DNA from: Alphaproteobacteria bacterium
GTDB lineage: Bacteria > Myxococcota_A > UBA796 > CAJQPC01
Direction of reading: 5' to 3'
Assembly (NCBI GenBank): GCA_020632795.1
Contig: JACKEV010000013.1
Location: forward strand, 389,563-453,562
Length of the DNA: 64,000 nt
Below are positions 53,410-61,459 of this stretch, in pieces (within the stretch, counting starts at the first letter, position 1; each line of letters starts with the position of its first letter). The notes below the pieces were generated by a model. That model saw only the letters and a program-made list of their open reading frames with translations. It searched no databases and was not told the origin of the DNA. The position numbers were made by a program, and so were the translations under genes.

Positions 53410-53595
53410 ATGCCCATGTTGCTCAGGTTCCTGCCCTCGGGCAATCAGGCTCAGGTGTGGGATCCCGCCTCCCGGACCTGGGTCAACACGATGACCAGGG
53501 TCGTAGGTGAGCCTGTTCGGCGGGTTGAGCTGCCCTGGGATGAAGGACGCCTTGTTGAGCCGGGAAAGAAGGATGAGGCATCCACATCCTCTTGA
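53410..53595 (+). CDS. Small phage protein
   Basis: 61 residues from ATG 53410 (GGAGAGG just upstream): 'MPMLLRFLPSGNQAQVWDPASRTWVNTMTRVVGEPVRRVELPWDEG'. It follows the Mom-like gene by 17 bp and overlaps the next start by 23 bp. No family. Confidence 0.5.
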   Translation: MPMLLRFLPSGNQAQVWDPASRTWVNTMTRVVGEPVRRVELPWDEGRLVEPGKKDEASTSS

Positions 53596-53728
53596 GGTCG
53601 CTGGTCGTCTTCATGAAGACCTCCAGCACATGGCTGGAGTGGACCTGGAGAGGTTGGGCATCCTCGTCCGTCGGATGAACGAGGACGCCCAGCGAGCCCA
53701 TAGGGCAGCAGGGAAAAGAACGGTCTGA
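53573..53728 (+). CDS. Small phage protein
   Basis: 51 residues from ATG 53573, with GAAAGAAGG upstream. Helical and basic ('EVAGRLHEDLQHMAGVDLERLGILVRRMNEDAQRAH'). It overlaps the previous gene. No family. Confidence 0.45.
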   Translation: MRHPHPLEVAGRLHEDLQHMAGVDLERLGILVRRMNEDAQRAHRAAGKRTV

Positions 53729-53813
53729 TGGTTTTCGAGACCAGCCGTATGGCAGCCAGCCCGAGGTCGGATTTCTAATCCCCCGACCCCGGGCCGAGGA
53801 CAAAGAAACCATC

Positions 53814-54137
53814 GTGAAAATTGCCGATATCGACGCACTCATAGAGCGGTCCAAGAATGCTTCGGTCACTCCATTTCTGATCGAGTTTACGCTCTATGTC
53901 GCCCCAGCAGAGGATGAGAGGTGGTCGTATCTGATCATCGAAGTACCTTTTCCCTGGATGGATGACCCCAAGGTGTTCGTGGCTCTCGGGTGTGAGATCA
54001 GTCAACCGCCGCTTGGGGAGTTGTTGAGGCACGGGAAGCTGCACGAGGTCGAGGTCGGTCCTCGGGGTGGGCCCCTGATCATCTTTCGAGTCCCTTCGTC
54101 CTCGCTGGATGGGTGGGAGGGAGGAGCTGTTCGCTGA
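53814..54137 (+). CDS. Hypothetical protein at the prophage right end
   Basis: 107 residues from GTG 53814. 'IADIDALIERSKNASVTPFLIEFTLYVAPAEDERWSYLIIEVPFPWMDDPKVFVALG' is alpha/beta. It is the last plus-strand gene, followed by a strong hairpin terminator and then the convergent integrase. No family recognised. Confidence 0.5.
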   Translation: MKIADIDALIERSKNASVTPFLIEFTLYVAPAEDERWSYLIIEVPFPWMDDPKVFVALGCEISQPPLGELLRHGKLHEVEVGPRGGPLIIFRVPSSSLDGWEGGAVR

Positions 54138-54142
54138 AGAGC

Positions 54143-54178
54143 AGAGAGCCCTCCCGGGGCTAACCAGGAGGGCTCTCT
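54143..54178. terminator. Bidirectional terminator hairpin
   Basis: A perfect 12-bp stem (AGAGAGCCCTCC / GGAGGGCTCTCT) with a 12-base loop between the convergent late operon and the integrase gene. No long T-run, so efficiency is uncertain, but position and strength fit a shared terminator. Confidence 0.75.
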
Positions 54179-54194
54179 CGGGCTCGGTGATGTC

Positions 54195-55424
54195 CTACGC
54201 GATGTCACACGCGGGGAATGCCTCCAGGGCGTTTGCAACCTGCTCGTCCTGGAGGCGTTCGTACACCGTCTCCAAGATCCTGCTGGACGTGGAGTGCCGC
54301 ATTCCTGCCCGTACAGCCGCCCGGGGTACACCAGCAACGGCAGCCAAGGTCGCGTAGGTGTACCTGGCCGAGTAGGGCATCAATCTACGAGTCCCATCAG
54401 GATCGATCCCTGAGTTCTTGATCGCTGTCTTCCACGAACCACGCCAGGACTTGAACGGCTTTCCCTTCCACATGAAGACGGGCCCTTCCTCGGGCTCGCC
54501 CATGTCCAACCAGTGCCGTTCAAGCTCTCGGCGGGTGAGGGGAGTCAAGGGTACCCATTCCCGGGCTTGGAGGTTCTTTCCTGCGCCACGGAAGCGGATG
54601 CGAACACCTTCCCAATCGACATCAGACCAATCCAGGGTCGTCACCTCACCGGGTCGAGTCCCCTGTCCGATGGCGGTGGCGAACAGGGCCCTGTGCATTG
54701 GGGTGGAGGCTGCTTCGAGAACCAGGGCGACCTCTTCTGCGGAGAGGGATTCGCCAGGGGGGGTGTACCTCTTGTTCCCGCCCTTGATGGATCGGAAGGG
54801 ATGGGGTTCAGGGATGGCCCCGATCTCGGCCGCGTACTTCAGGGCGCCTCGGTAGATCACCTGACAAATCTGCTTGGACCTGGGGCTCCAAGTCCCCTGC
54901 GACATCAGGAACATCGTCCAGCGGTGGAGGTTGAGGTTCTTCACCTTGACGGCCCCCAGGTGGTCGTAGATGCGGTTCCACTGCCACTTCTCGCGCTCCT
55001 CGGACTTGGGGTGCTCCGTCCAGCGGACAGGCCCATAGATTCGTTCTACGAAGGCTTGGAGGGTCATCTCGCCATACTCCCCCTTGGCTTCCAGGCGGGA
55101 GGCTTCGGTCCTCGCCTTCTCCGCGATGACTTCGGCCAGGATCTCGGCAGACCTGTCGAGGAGCCAGCCCTTCACGGCAGCGGTGATGGCTGTCTTGCTT
55201 GGGGGAGGGGGAGCCGCCCCTTCTCGATTCCAACTCGTCGTGACGAGGCGATCCGGGTCGGGGAGGGAGCTGATGTTCCTGTCGGCCCTCTCGGCTTCTT
55301 CTTCCGTCAGGTAGCCCAGCGTGTAAGCCCGGCGGCCCTTCCCCGAGCCCCAGACGGCTTGGTAGTAGAAGCCCTGGGGGCGACGGGCTCTTTGCAGCTT
55401 CCAGGTGGGAGTTCTTGTCGACAT
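54195..55424 (-). CDS. Tyrosine recombinase (prophage integrase)
   Basis: 409 residues. An N-terminal AP2/arm-binding-type domain, a core-binding domain ('MTLQAFVERIYGPVRW...HLGAVKVKNLNLHRWTMFLMSQ') and the catalytic domain: Arg257 (GTRPGE), Lys283, Arg354, His377 and nucleophile Tyr388. Box II reads YSARYTYAT, so the usual His of HxLRHT is Tyr351, a variation accepted by some members. GAGGACG is 4 bp upstream of ATG 55424. It lies beside the tRNA-Pro target. Confidence 0.9.
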   Translation of the reverse strand: MSTRTPTWKLQRARRPQGFYYQAVWGSGKGRRAYTLGYLTEEEAERADRNISSLPDPDRLVTTSWNREGAAPPPPSKTAITAAVKGWLLDRSAEILAEVIAEKARTEASRLEAKGEYGEMTLQAFVERIYGPVRWTEHPKSEEREKWQWNRIYDHLGAVKVKNLNLHRWTMFLMSQGTWSPRSKQICQVIYRGALKYAAEIGAIPEPHPFRSIKGGNKRYTPPGESLSAEEVALVLEAASTPMHRALFATAIGQGTRPGEVTTLDWSDVDWEGVRIRFRGAGKNLQAREWVPLTPLTRRELERHWLDMGEPEEGPVFMWKGKPFKSWRGSWKTAIKNSGIDPDGTRRLMPYSARYTYATLAAVAGVPRAAVRAGMRHSTSSRILETVYERLQDEQVANALEAFPACDIA

Positions 55425-55528
55425 CTTTCGTCCTCGTGAGGTTGCGGATTTGCCCCACGAGGATGCCTTACGCTCGTATGACGTATGTATGCCCCACCTG
55501 GCCTGAAAAATTTCTCCCTGAAACAACT

Positions 55529-55553
55529 AAAGCCCAGGATTTCCCTGAGCTTT
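55529..55553 (-). terminator. Terminator-like hairpin after tRNA-Pro
   Basis: On the minus strand AAAGCTCAGG and CCTGGGCTTT pair (one G-U) around GAAAT, followed by AGTTGTTT. It was brought in by the prophage as the new 3' flank of the tRNA gene and replaces the host terminator now left near 22147-22172. Confidence 0.6.
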
Positions 55554-55558
55554 TTAGA

Positions 55559-55635
<77 letters not shown>

Positions 55636-55728
55636 ATGCGACGAGGGTATCGCAGCGCTGGAGCCGGAGCAAGCGGTCTGACCAGGCCAAACCGTGGTCT
55701 CCTCTGTCAACCTGGATTACCCATCCCC

Positions 55729-56907
55729 ATGCGCGCCGAGCCTGGCCTCCTGCGCCGCGCCCCTGGCTTCGCGGCGCTCCTGACCGCCCGCGCCGTCTCC
55801 CTGCTGGGCGACGGCGTCGGCGCGCTGGCGCTGGTCATCCACGTCCAGCGCACGGCGGGCACCGGCCAGGCGGTCGGCCTGCTGCTGCTCGTGGCCTCGC
55901 TGCCCAACCTGCTGGCGCCCCTCACCGGCACCCTCGCCGACCGCGTCGATCGCCGCACCGTGCTCATCGCCGCGGAGCTGCTCCAGGGGGTCGTGCTCGG
56001 GGTCGTGCTGCTGTGGATGCCGCCGCTGCCCCTCCTCCTCGGGCTGCTGCTGCTCAAGGCCACGCTGGTGACCATCGCCGATCCGGCCGGGCGCAGCGCC
56101 ATCCCCGCGCTGGTGGAGGACGAGGACCTCGACGCGGCCAACGCCCTGCTGGGCGGCCTGCGGCAGGCCGGGGAGGTGCTCGGGCCCCTGCTCGGCGGCG
56201 CGGTGGTCGCGGCCTTCGGGGTGCGCGCCGGCCTGGCCATCGACGCGGCCACCTTCGCGGTGAGCGTGCCTTTGCTGCTGCGCCTGGCCCCCATGCCCCC
56301 GGCGCCGGAGACCGGGCCGGGCGTGCTCGCCGAGGCCGTGGAGGGGCTGCGCTTCACCCTGGCCCACCCGGTGGCCCGGGCGCTGGGGCTCGGCTTCCTC
56401 ATCGTGGGGCTCAGCTCGGCTGACGACGTCGCGCTGCCCTTCCTGGCAATGGAGCTGGGCGCCGGGGAGCCAGGGGTGGGCGCGCTCTACGCGGCGGTCG
56501 GGGCCGGGCTCATCGTGGGCTACCTCGCCCTGACCCGCCTGGGGTCGAGGCTGCCCACCCGCGCGGGCCTGCTGCTGGGCGCGGCGGTGGCGGGGCTGGG
56601 CAACCTGGCCACCGGGCTGCCGTCGTCCATCGCGGCGGCGGTGGGCTTCCAGGTGGTCCGGGGCGTGGGCCTGGCCTTCTACGACACCGGTCTGCAGACC
56701 CTCATCCAGCGCACCGTGCCCGCCGCGCACCTGGGGCGGGTGTTCGCGAACGTGTTCGGGGCGGTGAACGTGACCGCCGCGCTGGGGCTCCTGCTGGGCG
56801 GGCCGCTGTTGGACGCCACCTCACCCCGCGCGGTGCTGATCGGCGTCGGCGCGGTGGGGCTCCTCGGGGCGGCGGTCACCGCCGCGTTGCTGCCGCGGGA
56901 GGGGTAG
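55729..56907 (+). CDS. MFS transporter (MFS_3, EntS-like)
   Basis: 392 residues with about 12 hydrophobic helices. The N-terminal region 'LLTARAVSLLGDGVGALALVIHVQRTAGTGQAVGLLLLVASLPNLLAPLTGTLADRVDRRTVL' carries the loop 2-3 motif GxLADRxDRR of the major facilitator superfamily, and 'GGLRQAGEVLGPLLGGAVVAAFG' is typical of MFS_3 exporters. It likely exports a drug or siderophore-like compound across the inner membrane. The ATG at 55729 lacks a clear ribosome site. It is the first chromosomal gene after the prophage. Confidence 0.85.
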   Translation: MRAEPGLLRRAPGFAALLTARAVSLLGDGVGALALVIHVQRTAGTGQAVGLLLLVASLPNLLAPLTGTLADRVDRRTVLIAAELLQGVVLGVVLLWMPPLPLLLGLLLLKATLVTIADPAGRSAIPALVEDEDLDAANALLGGLRQAGEVLGPLLGGAVVAAFGVRAGLAIDAATFAVSVPLLLRLAPMPPAPETGPGVLAEAVEGLRFTLAHPVARALGLGFLIVGLSSADDVALPFLAMELGAGEPGVGALYAAVGAGLIVGYLALTRLGSRLPTRAGLLLGAAVAGLGNLATGLPSSIAAAVGFQVVRGVGLAFYDTGLQTLIQRTVPAAHLGRVFANVFGAVNVTAALGLLLGGPLLDATSPRAVLIGVGAVGLLGAAVTAALLPREG

Positions 56908-56909
56908 CC

Positions 56910-57383
56910 TCAGCAGCTCGCGCAGGAGCTGCCCGACCAGGAGACCACCTCGCAGCCGGCGCTCCGGTAGGGGCCGGTGTCCGCGCCCCAGGTCCAGCAG
57001 CCCAGGCCCCGCGTGGGCTTGATCACGTAGGTCAGCTCGCTGGTGCGGTAGAAGACGCGCGGCATGCAGGTGGCGCCGTCCTGGGGGGGGTCGCAGTACT
57101 CACCCAGCCATTCGATGAGGTTGTAGCCGTCCTCCAGGGTGTGACACACATCGTCGCCGTTCAGGCAGCCCTCGCGCTCCCAGTCGAAGTCGCCGTACTC
57201 GAAGCCGACCCGGCTCGCGCCGAACTGCCAGGAGGACGCCGCGCCGCCGGTGACGGTCACGATCAGCCCGTGGTCCTCGTCGTCCATGACCACCAGGTCG
57301 GGCCCCAGGATCTGCCCGGGCGCCTCGCCGGTGTCGGAGGAGGACTTGGAGCCCACGCAGGCCAGCAGCGTCCACCACAGCAT
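56910..57383 (-). CDS. Cysteine-rich hypothetical lipoprotein
   Basis: 157 residues beginning MLWWTLLACVGSKSSSDTGEAPG: a short lipoprotein-type signal with lipobox LLAC and an acidic DTG linker like the other lipoproteins in the window. About ten Cys in the mature part (ending CASC) suggest several disulfides. It is convergent with the MFS gene, 2 bp apart. Function unknown. Confidence 0.6.
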   Translation of the reverse strand: MLWWTLLACVGSKSSSDTGEAPGQILGPDLVVMDDEDHGLIVTVTGGAASSWQFGASRVGFEYGDFDWEREGCLNGDDVCHTLEDGYNLIEWLGEYCDPPQDGATCMPRVFYRTSELTYVIKPTRGLGCWTWGADTGPYRSAGCEVVSWSGSSCASC

Positions 57384-57409
57384 CGTCGTCTCCTGTCCGG
57401 GGCGGCGGC

Positions 57410-57805
57410 TCAGCCCGCCGCGTTCATCTGCGCGATCTGGATCAGGTTACCGCAGGTGTCGTCGAAGACGGCCGTGACGACCGTGCCGAAGTCCGCGGGC
57501 GGCTGGGTGAACCGGACCCCCAGCGCGGAGAGGCGCGCGTGCTCGGCGTGAACATCGTCCACCCCGAAGGACGCGCAGGGGATGCCGTCCTCCACCAGCG
57601 CCTGCTTGAAGGGCTTGACGGCCGGGTGGGCGTCCGGCTCGAGGACCAGCTCGGTCCCCTCCGGCTCGGACGGAGAGACCACGGTCAGCCACGCGTGCTC
57701 GCCCAGGGGGATGTCATGCTTCTTCTCGAAGCCGAGGACGCGGGTGTAGAAGTCGAGCGCCTTGCGCTGGTCGTCCACGAAGACGCTGGTCACGACGATC
57801 CGCAT
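57410..57805 (-). CDS. VOC (glyoxalase/bleomycin-resistance) family protein
   Basis: 131 residues. 'IVVTSVFVDDQRKALDFYTRVLGFEKKHDIPLGEHAWLTVV' and 'VHAEHARLSALGVRFTQPPADFGTVVTAVFDDTCGNLIQIAQ' are the two half-domains of a VOC fold, with a metal-site Glu region (ELVLEPDAHP). Substrate unknown. GGAG lies 8-10 bp before ATG 57805. It overlaps the ArsR gene upstream, so the two are one operon. Confidence 0.85.
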   Translation of the reverse strand: MRIVVTSVFVDDQRKALDFYTRVLGFEKKHDIPLGEHAWLTVVSPSEPEGTELVLEPDAHPAVKPFKQALVEDGIPCASFGVDDVHAEHARLSALGVRFTQPPADFGTVVTAVFDDTCGNLIQIAQMNAAG

Positions 57806-58104
57806 GGGGATGGCTCCTCTGTCGGGATGGGCCACCGCTGGACGATCGCCAGCAGGGGCCGGGGGTTGAACCGGTGCAGCTTGCAGCGCCCCTCGCGCCG
57901 GGACTCGACCAGACCCGCGGCCTCCAGCACGGCGAGGTGCTGGGAGATGGCCTGACGGGTGGAGCCGATGCCGTGCTTCATGGTGAGCCGGGTACACAGC
58001 TCGAACAGGGACTGGTCCGCGCGCTCCGCCAGCTCGTCGAGGAGGGCCCGCCGGGTCGCGTCGGCGAGGGCGTGGAACACAGCGTCGTCATCCGGGTGTG
58101 CCAT
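57790..58104 (-). CDS. ArsR family transcriptional regulator
   Basis: 104 residues. 'AVFHALADATRRALLDELAERADQSLFELCTRLTMKHGIGSTRQAISQHLAVLEAAGLVESRREGRCKLHRFNPRPL' is the ArsR winged-helix pattern, without an obvious Cys metal site. It overlaps the VOC gene by 16 bp, the common ArsR/SRPBCC-VOC pairing. A palindromic operator lies 27 bp upstream of ATG 58104, so it probably represses this operon. Confidence 0.88.
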   Translation of the reverse strand: MAHPDDDAVFHALADATRRALLDELAERADQSLFELCTRLTMKHGIGSTRQAISQHLAVLEAAGLVESRREGRCKLHRFNPRPLLAIVQRWPIPTEEPSPCGSS

Positions 58105-58130
58105 GGTGGGGTCAGACAGGCAAGTAACCG

Positions 58131-58149
58131 CTTGCCTGTAACAGGCAAG
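58131..58149. promoter_or_regulatory. Palindromic operator upstream of ArsR
   Basis: CTTGCCTG-TAA-CAGGCAAG is a perfect 8-bp inverted repeat with a 3-base centre. A further half-site (CAGGCAAG) lies at about 58117. It is a likely ArsR-family binding site overlapping the promoter. Confidence 0.65.
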
Positions 58150-58373
58150 TCTGTACTTGCATGTTTTCATGCCGAACCGCGTTGAAGCCCGAATCGTCGC
58201 ATTGGCAGCGGGGGGAGGCCCTCGTCACGTCAACTCACCCCAAGCCGTCGAGGTCGCGGAAGTGCACCCTCGGCCAAGGGTTGACGCCGGGACGCTGACA
58301 TGGCGGCTGCTGGTGCGCGCGGCGCTGATCGCGACGAAATCCTCGGGTGGTGAACGAAGCCTCACCCACGTCA

Positions 58374-58418
58374 GAAGGAAGGGACCCCTCCTGTCGTCCC
58401 GACCGGGGCCCTTCCTTC
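58374..58418 (-). terminator. Hairpin downstream of the Crp-like gene
   Basis: GAAGGAAGGG and CCCTTCCTTC pair fully, extended by CCCC/GGGG after one bulged A. It lies 84 bp past the Crp-like stop on the minus strand. No T-run, so termination strength is uncertain. The surrounding 58150-58501 has no gene. Confidence 0.55.
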
Positions 58419-58501
58419 GCTCGCCGTTGGCTCGCTGACCATCCCCCGGGGTCACGCCCTACGGGCGCCGGGCAGCCAGTCCGGTGTATGAAGGGTCCGG
58501 A

Positions 58502-59143
58502 TCAGTCGTCCGTGGGGCCCGCCAGCCGGGTCACGTCCACCACCTCGATCCACCCCCGCCCGCTGCGCACGACCCCCGCGCGTCGCCAGTCCGCGAGGGT
58601 CCGGGAGACCACCTCCCGCGCGGTGCCCAGGTGGGCGGCGAGGGCGGCGTGGGTCACCCGCACCCGGCCGTCGCTGTCCATGCGCTCCAGCAGCTCGTCC
58701 GCCAGGCGGGTGGGCAGATCATTCGACACCGTCGCGTCCAGCACGCCCAGCAGGTCGAACACCCAGGACGCCAGCAGGTTCACCGTGAAGGCCCGCACGC
58801 CGGGCTCGGTCTCGAACAGGCCGCGCCAGGTGGTCGCGTCCACGATCACCATGGACGCGTCCTCCTCGACCTCGACGTCCGCCGGGTAGCGGACGCCGGA
58901 GAAGGTGCAGTTCACGGCGAGCACGCAGGCGTCCCCCGGCCGAAGCCGGTAGAGGGTCCGCTGGTGGCCGGCGCCGTCCTGGTGGAAGACCCGCAGCACG
59001 CCGGCCTCCATCAGGTAGACGCCGGCCACGCGCTCGCCCCGGCAGAGGATGCGCCGGCCGGCGGGGGCCCGCGCGGTCCGGCACCCTGCGCGGAAGCGCC
59101 GCGCCCCCGCTTCGGACAGGTCGTGTACGAACAAGGGCTGCAC
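58502..59143 (-). CDS. Crp/Fnr family transcriptional regulator
   Basis: 213 residues. The N-terminal cyclic-nucleotide-binding-like barrel ('GRRILCRGERVAGVYLMEAGVLRVFHQDGAGHQRTLYRLRPGDAC') is followed by a C-terminal HTH ('VRVTHAALAAHLGTAREVVSRTLADWRRAGVVRSGRGWIEV'). The Arg and Ser of the cAMP pocket are not obvious. A single Cys pair does not resemble Fnr. GTG 59143 has GGAGG 5 bp upstream. It lies 15 bp after the DUF4242 gene and is probably co-transcribed. Confidence 0.85.
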   Translation of the reverse strand: MQPLFVHDLSEAGARRFRAGCRTARAPAGRRILCRGERVAGVYLMEAGVLRVFHQDGAGHQRTLYRLRPGDACVLAVNCTFSGVRYPADVEVEEDASMVIVDATTWRGLFETEPGVRAFTVNLLASWVFDLLGVLDATVSNDLPTRLADELLERMDSDGRVRVTHAALAAHLGTAREVVSRTLADWRRAGVVRSGRGWIEVVDVTRLAGPTDD

Positions 59144-59158
59144 GGCACCTCCAGCGAC

Positions 59159-59452
59159 TCAGGCGGTGAGCAGCATGTCACCTGGGGTCAGCGTCGTCAC
59201 CTCGGTGATGGAGTCGAAGGGCAGCCCGACCCGCTCGTGGGCGCGGCGGACCGCGTCGGCGTCGGGGGCCAGGGTGAAGCAGAACGCCCGCCCCTCGTCG
59301 AAGCCGACGTGGGCGCGCAGGGGGATCACGCCCTCGACAGCGCAGGCCTCCTGGTAGGACTTGAAGAAGGAGGCGAAGGCCTCGGGGTTGATCTCGGCGG
59401 GGAAGGTCCCCTGGTCGCGGTTGTGGGTGTCCATGAACAGACGGAGGGACAT
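59159..59452 (-). CDS. DUF4242 (SCO4226-like) protein
   Basis: 97 residues from ATG 59452 (GGAG 7 bp upstream). 'MDTHNRDQGTFPAEINPEAFASFFKSYQEACAVEGVIPLRAHVGFDEGRAFCFTLAPDADAVRRAHERVGLPFDSITEV' matches the DUF4242 ferredoxin-like fold of nickel-binding SCO4226, including the 'AHERVGLP' motif. Metal binding is inferred. It sits between GlxA-type and Crp-type regulators in one unit. Confidence 0.75.
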   Translation of the reverse strand: MSLRLFMDTHNRDQGTFPAEINPEAFASFFKSYQEACAVEGVIPLRAHVGFDEGRAFCFTLAPDADAVRRAHERVGLPFDSITEVTTLTPGDMLLTA

Positions 59453-59532
59453 GAAGGTCTCCGGGGTCGGGTGCGCCATCAGCGGCACGAGGGCAAGGTA
59501 CGCGCCGCCCGCGACCGCGTCGGTGACTGGAG

Positions 59533-60462
59533 TCACCGTGCGCTGAAGGACGCCCGGTAGCGGGTGGGGGCGGTGTCCAGCTCCTGGTGGAAGACCGCCC
59601 GCAGGGTCGCGGGGGAGGCGAAGCCGGACCGCGCCGCGACCTCCTCCATCGACAGGTCGGTGGTCTCCAGCAGGGCCTGGGCGTGCCGCACCCGGGCCCG
59701 ACGCACCCAGGCGGCGGGCGTGGTCCCGAGCTGGCGCTGGAAGGCCCGCGCCAGGGTGCGCGGGCTGGCCGCGAAGCGCCGGGCGAGGGCCTCGTTGGAC
59801 AGCTCGGCTGCGGGGTTCGCCTCGATCCAGGTGAGCAGGGGGCGCAGCGAGCCGGGGTGCTCGGGGGCGGGGTGTTCGATGAACTGGGCCTGACCGCCCT
59901 CCCGCTCCAGGGGCATCACCGCGTAGCGCGCGGCGGTGGCCGCGACCTCGGCCCCCAGGTCCCGCCACACCAGATACAGACAGAGGTCCAGGCCCGCAGC
60001 AGCCCCCGCGGACGTCAGCACCGCGCCGTCGTCGACGTACAGGACGTCGGGGTCGACCTCGACCTCGGGGTGGCGCCGGGCGAGGGCCTCGGCCGCCGCC
60101 CAGTGGGTGGTCGCGCGGCGGCCGTCCAGCAGCCCCGCCGCCGCCAGCACGAAGGCCCCGGTGCAGATGCTCACCACGCGCCCCCCGCAGGCGGCGAAGC
60201 GGCGCAGGGCGTCGAGCACCGCCGGGGGATGCGGACGCCCCAGGTCGGCCACGCCGGGCACGACCACGGTGTGGCAGGCCGCGAGGGCGTCGAGCGGCCA
60301 GGGGGGCACGATCTCGAAGTGCCCGGCGCTCACCACGCCGTCGCCGCACACCCGGACCTCGTAGGCCGGCCCCGGCACCCGGCTGAAGACGTCGCAGGGG
60401 ATCGCCAGATCGCCCGGGACGACCCCGTCGAGGGCCAGGACGCCGATGCGGTGGGGCTTCAT
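59533..60462 (-). CDS. GlxA-type AraC family regulator (DJ-1/PfpI plus HTH)
   Basis: 309 residues. The N-terminal class I glutamine-amidotransferase-like domain has 'GRVVSICTGAFVLAAAGLLDGRRATTHW' with the elbow Cys. The C-terminal AraC HTH reads 'LARRFAASPRTLARAFQRQLGTTPAAWVRRARVRHAQALLETTDLSMEEVAARSGFASPATLRAVFHQ'. GlxA-like regulators control amine, amide or arginine metabolism genes. It is the first gene of the unit with DUF4242 and Crp. Confidence 0.88.
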   Translation of the reverse strand: MKPHRIGVLALDGVVPGDLAIPCDVFSRVPGPAYEVRVCGDGVVSAGHFEIVPPWPLDALAACHTVVVPGVADLGRPHPPAVLDALRRFAACGGRVVSICTGAFVLAAAGLLDGRRATTHWAAAEALARRHPEVEVDPDVLYVDDGAVLTSAGAAAGLDLCLYLVWRDLGAEVAATAARYAVMPLEREGGQAQFIEHPAPEHPGSLRPLLTWIEANPAAELSNEALARRFAASPRTLARAFQRQLGTTPAAWVRRARVRHAQALLETTDLSMEEVAARSGFASPATLRAVFHQELDTAPTRYRASFSAR

Positions 60463-60581
60463 GGCCGCAGGATAGCGCCGAATCCGTCGGATGGCAGAAA
60501 AACGACGAACATCGTCAGAACGGTCACAGACCTCACCCTCCGCGCGCCGCTACAGCAGGGAGGACCCCCCTGGAGGAAGTC

Positions 60582-61025
60582 ATGCTCGTGGTTCGTCCTG
60601 TCGGCCCCGTCACTGTGCTGGGCGCGGTGGTCGTCGCGCTGGTCTTCATCGCCCTGGTCTCCAGGCTTCGGGAGCCCACGCGGCGGGAGTTCAACGCCAT
60701 CTTCGTCGCGGGCGCGGGCGCGGCGTACCTCAGCGGGGGGCTGGGGCTGTGGGAGTTCGCGTACACGACGGTGGCCACGGTCGTCGCGTGGCGGGGCCTG
60801 CGGTCCTACCGCTTCGTCGGCCTCGCCTGGGCGATGCACACGGCCTGGGACGTCGTCCACCATCTGTACGGGGACCCCATCGTCTTCCTCGACCGCAGCT
60901 CCTCGGCGGGCTGCGCGGTGTGCGACGCCGTGCTGGCGCTGTGGTTCTTCGCCGGGGCGCCCTCGCCCTGGGGGCGGCGGCGCCGGGGAGCGGATACGCT
61001 CGAAGGATGCGCGCCCGACTCATGA
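60582..61025 (+). CDS. DUF6010 family membrane protein
   Basis: 147 residues with helices 'TVLGAVVVALVFIALVSRL', 'FNAIFVAGAGAAYLSGGLGLWEFAYTTVATVVAW' and a 'GLAWAMHTAWDVVHHLYGDPI' segment with the conserved HTxWDxxHH motif of DUF6010. GGAGGAAG lies 4 bp before the ATG. It overlaps the NUDIX gene by 19 bp. Function unknown. Confidence 0.8.
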   Translation: MLVVRPVGPVTVLGAVVVALVFIALVSRLREPTRREFNAIFVAGAGAAYLSGGLGLWEFAYTTVATVVAWRGLRSYRFVGLAWAMHTAWDVVHHLYGDPIVFLDRSSSAGCAVCDAVLALWFFAGAPSPWGRRRRGADTLEGCAPDS

Positions 61026-61459
61026 CCCTCGCCTACCGCGTCCGCAAGCGGATGTGGAAGCTCCGCCGCCCCATCCTGGTGGGGGTGCGGGTGGCCGCGT
61101 TCGACCCGGAGGGGCGGCTGGTCCTGGTGCGCCACACCTACCTCTCCGGCTGGTTCCTGCCCGGCGGGCTGGTGGACCGCGGCGAGACCCTCCCCCAGGC
61201 GGCGGCCCGCGAGCTGCGCGAGGAGACCGGCCTCGACGCCCTGGAGCCCCCGGCGCTGCTGGACGTCCAGACCACCGTCTGTGGTGGCAAGACCGACCAC
61301 GTCGCGGTGCTGCGCACCCGGGTCCGCGGCGCCCCGCGGGTGGATGGCTGGGAGATCGCGGAGGTCGGCTTGTTCGAGGTGGACGCCCTGCCTGAGCCCC
61401 GGACCGAGGCGACGGAGCGGCAGCTCGCGACGGTGTTTGCGGCGCGAGGGGCGGGGTGA
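61007..61459 (+). CDS. NUDIX hydrolase
   Basis: 150 residues from ATG 61007 (AAGG just upstream). The NUDIX box 'GGLVDRGETLPQAAARELREETGLDA' is complete (GX5EX7REUXEEXGU). Substrates of NUDIX enzymes are nucleoside diphosphates linked to another moiety. It overlaps the DUF6010 gene upstream and the ClpX-zinc-finger kinase downstream by 4 bp, so all four genes to 63500 may be one operon. Confidence 0.9.
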   Translation: MRARLMTLAYRVRKRMWKLRRPILVGVRVAAFDPEGRLVLVRHTYLSGWFLPGGLVDRGETLPQAAARELREETGLDALEPPALLDVQTTVCGGKTDHVAVLRTRVRGAPRVDGWEIAEVGLFEVDALPEPRTEATERQLATVFAARGAG

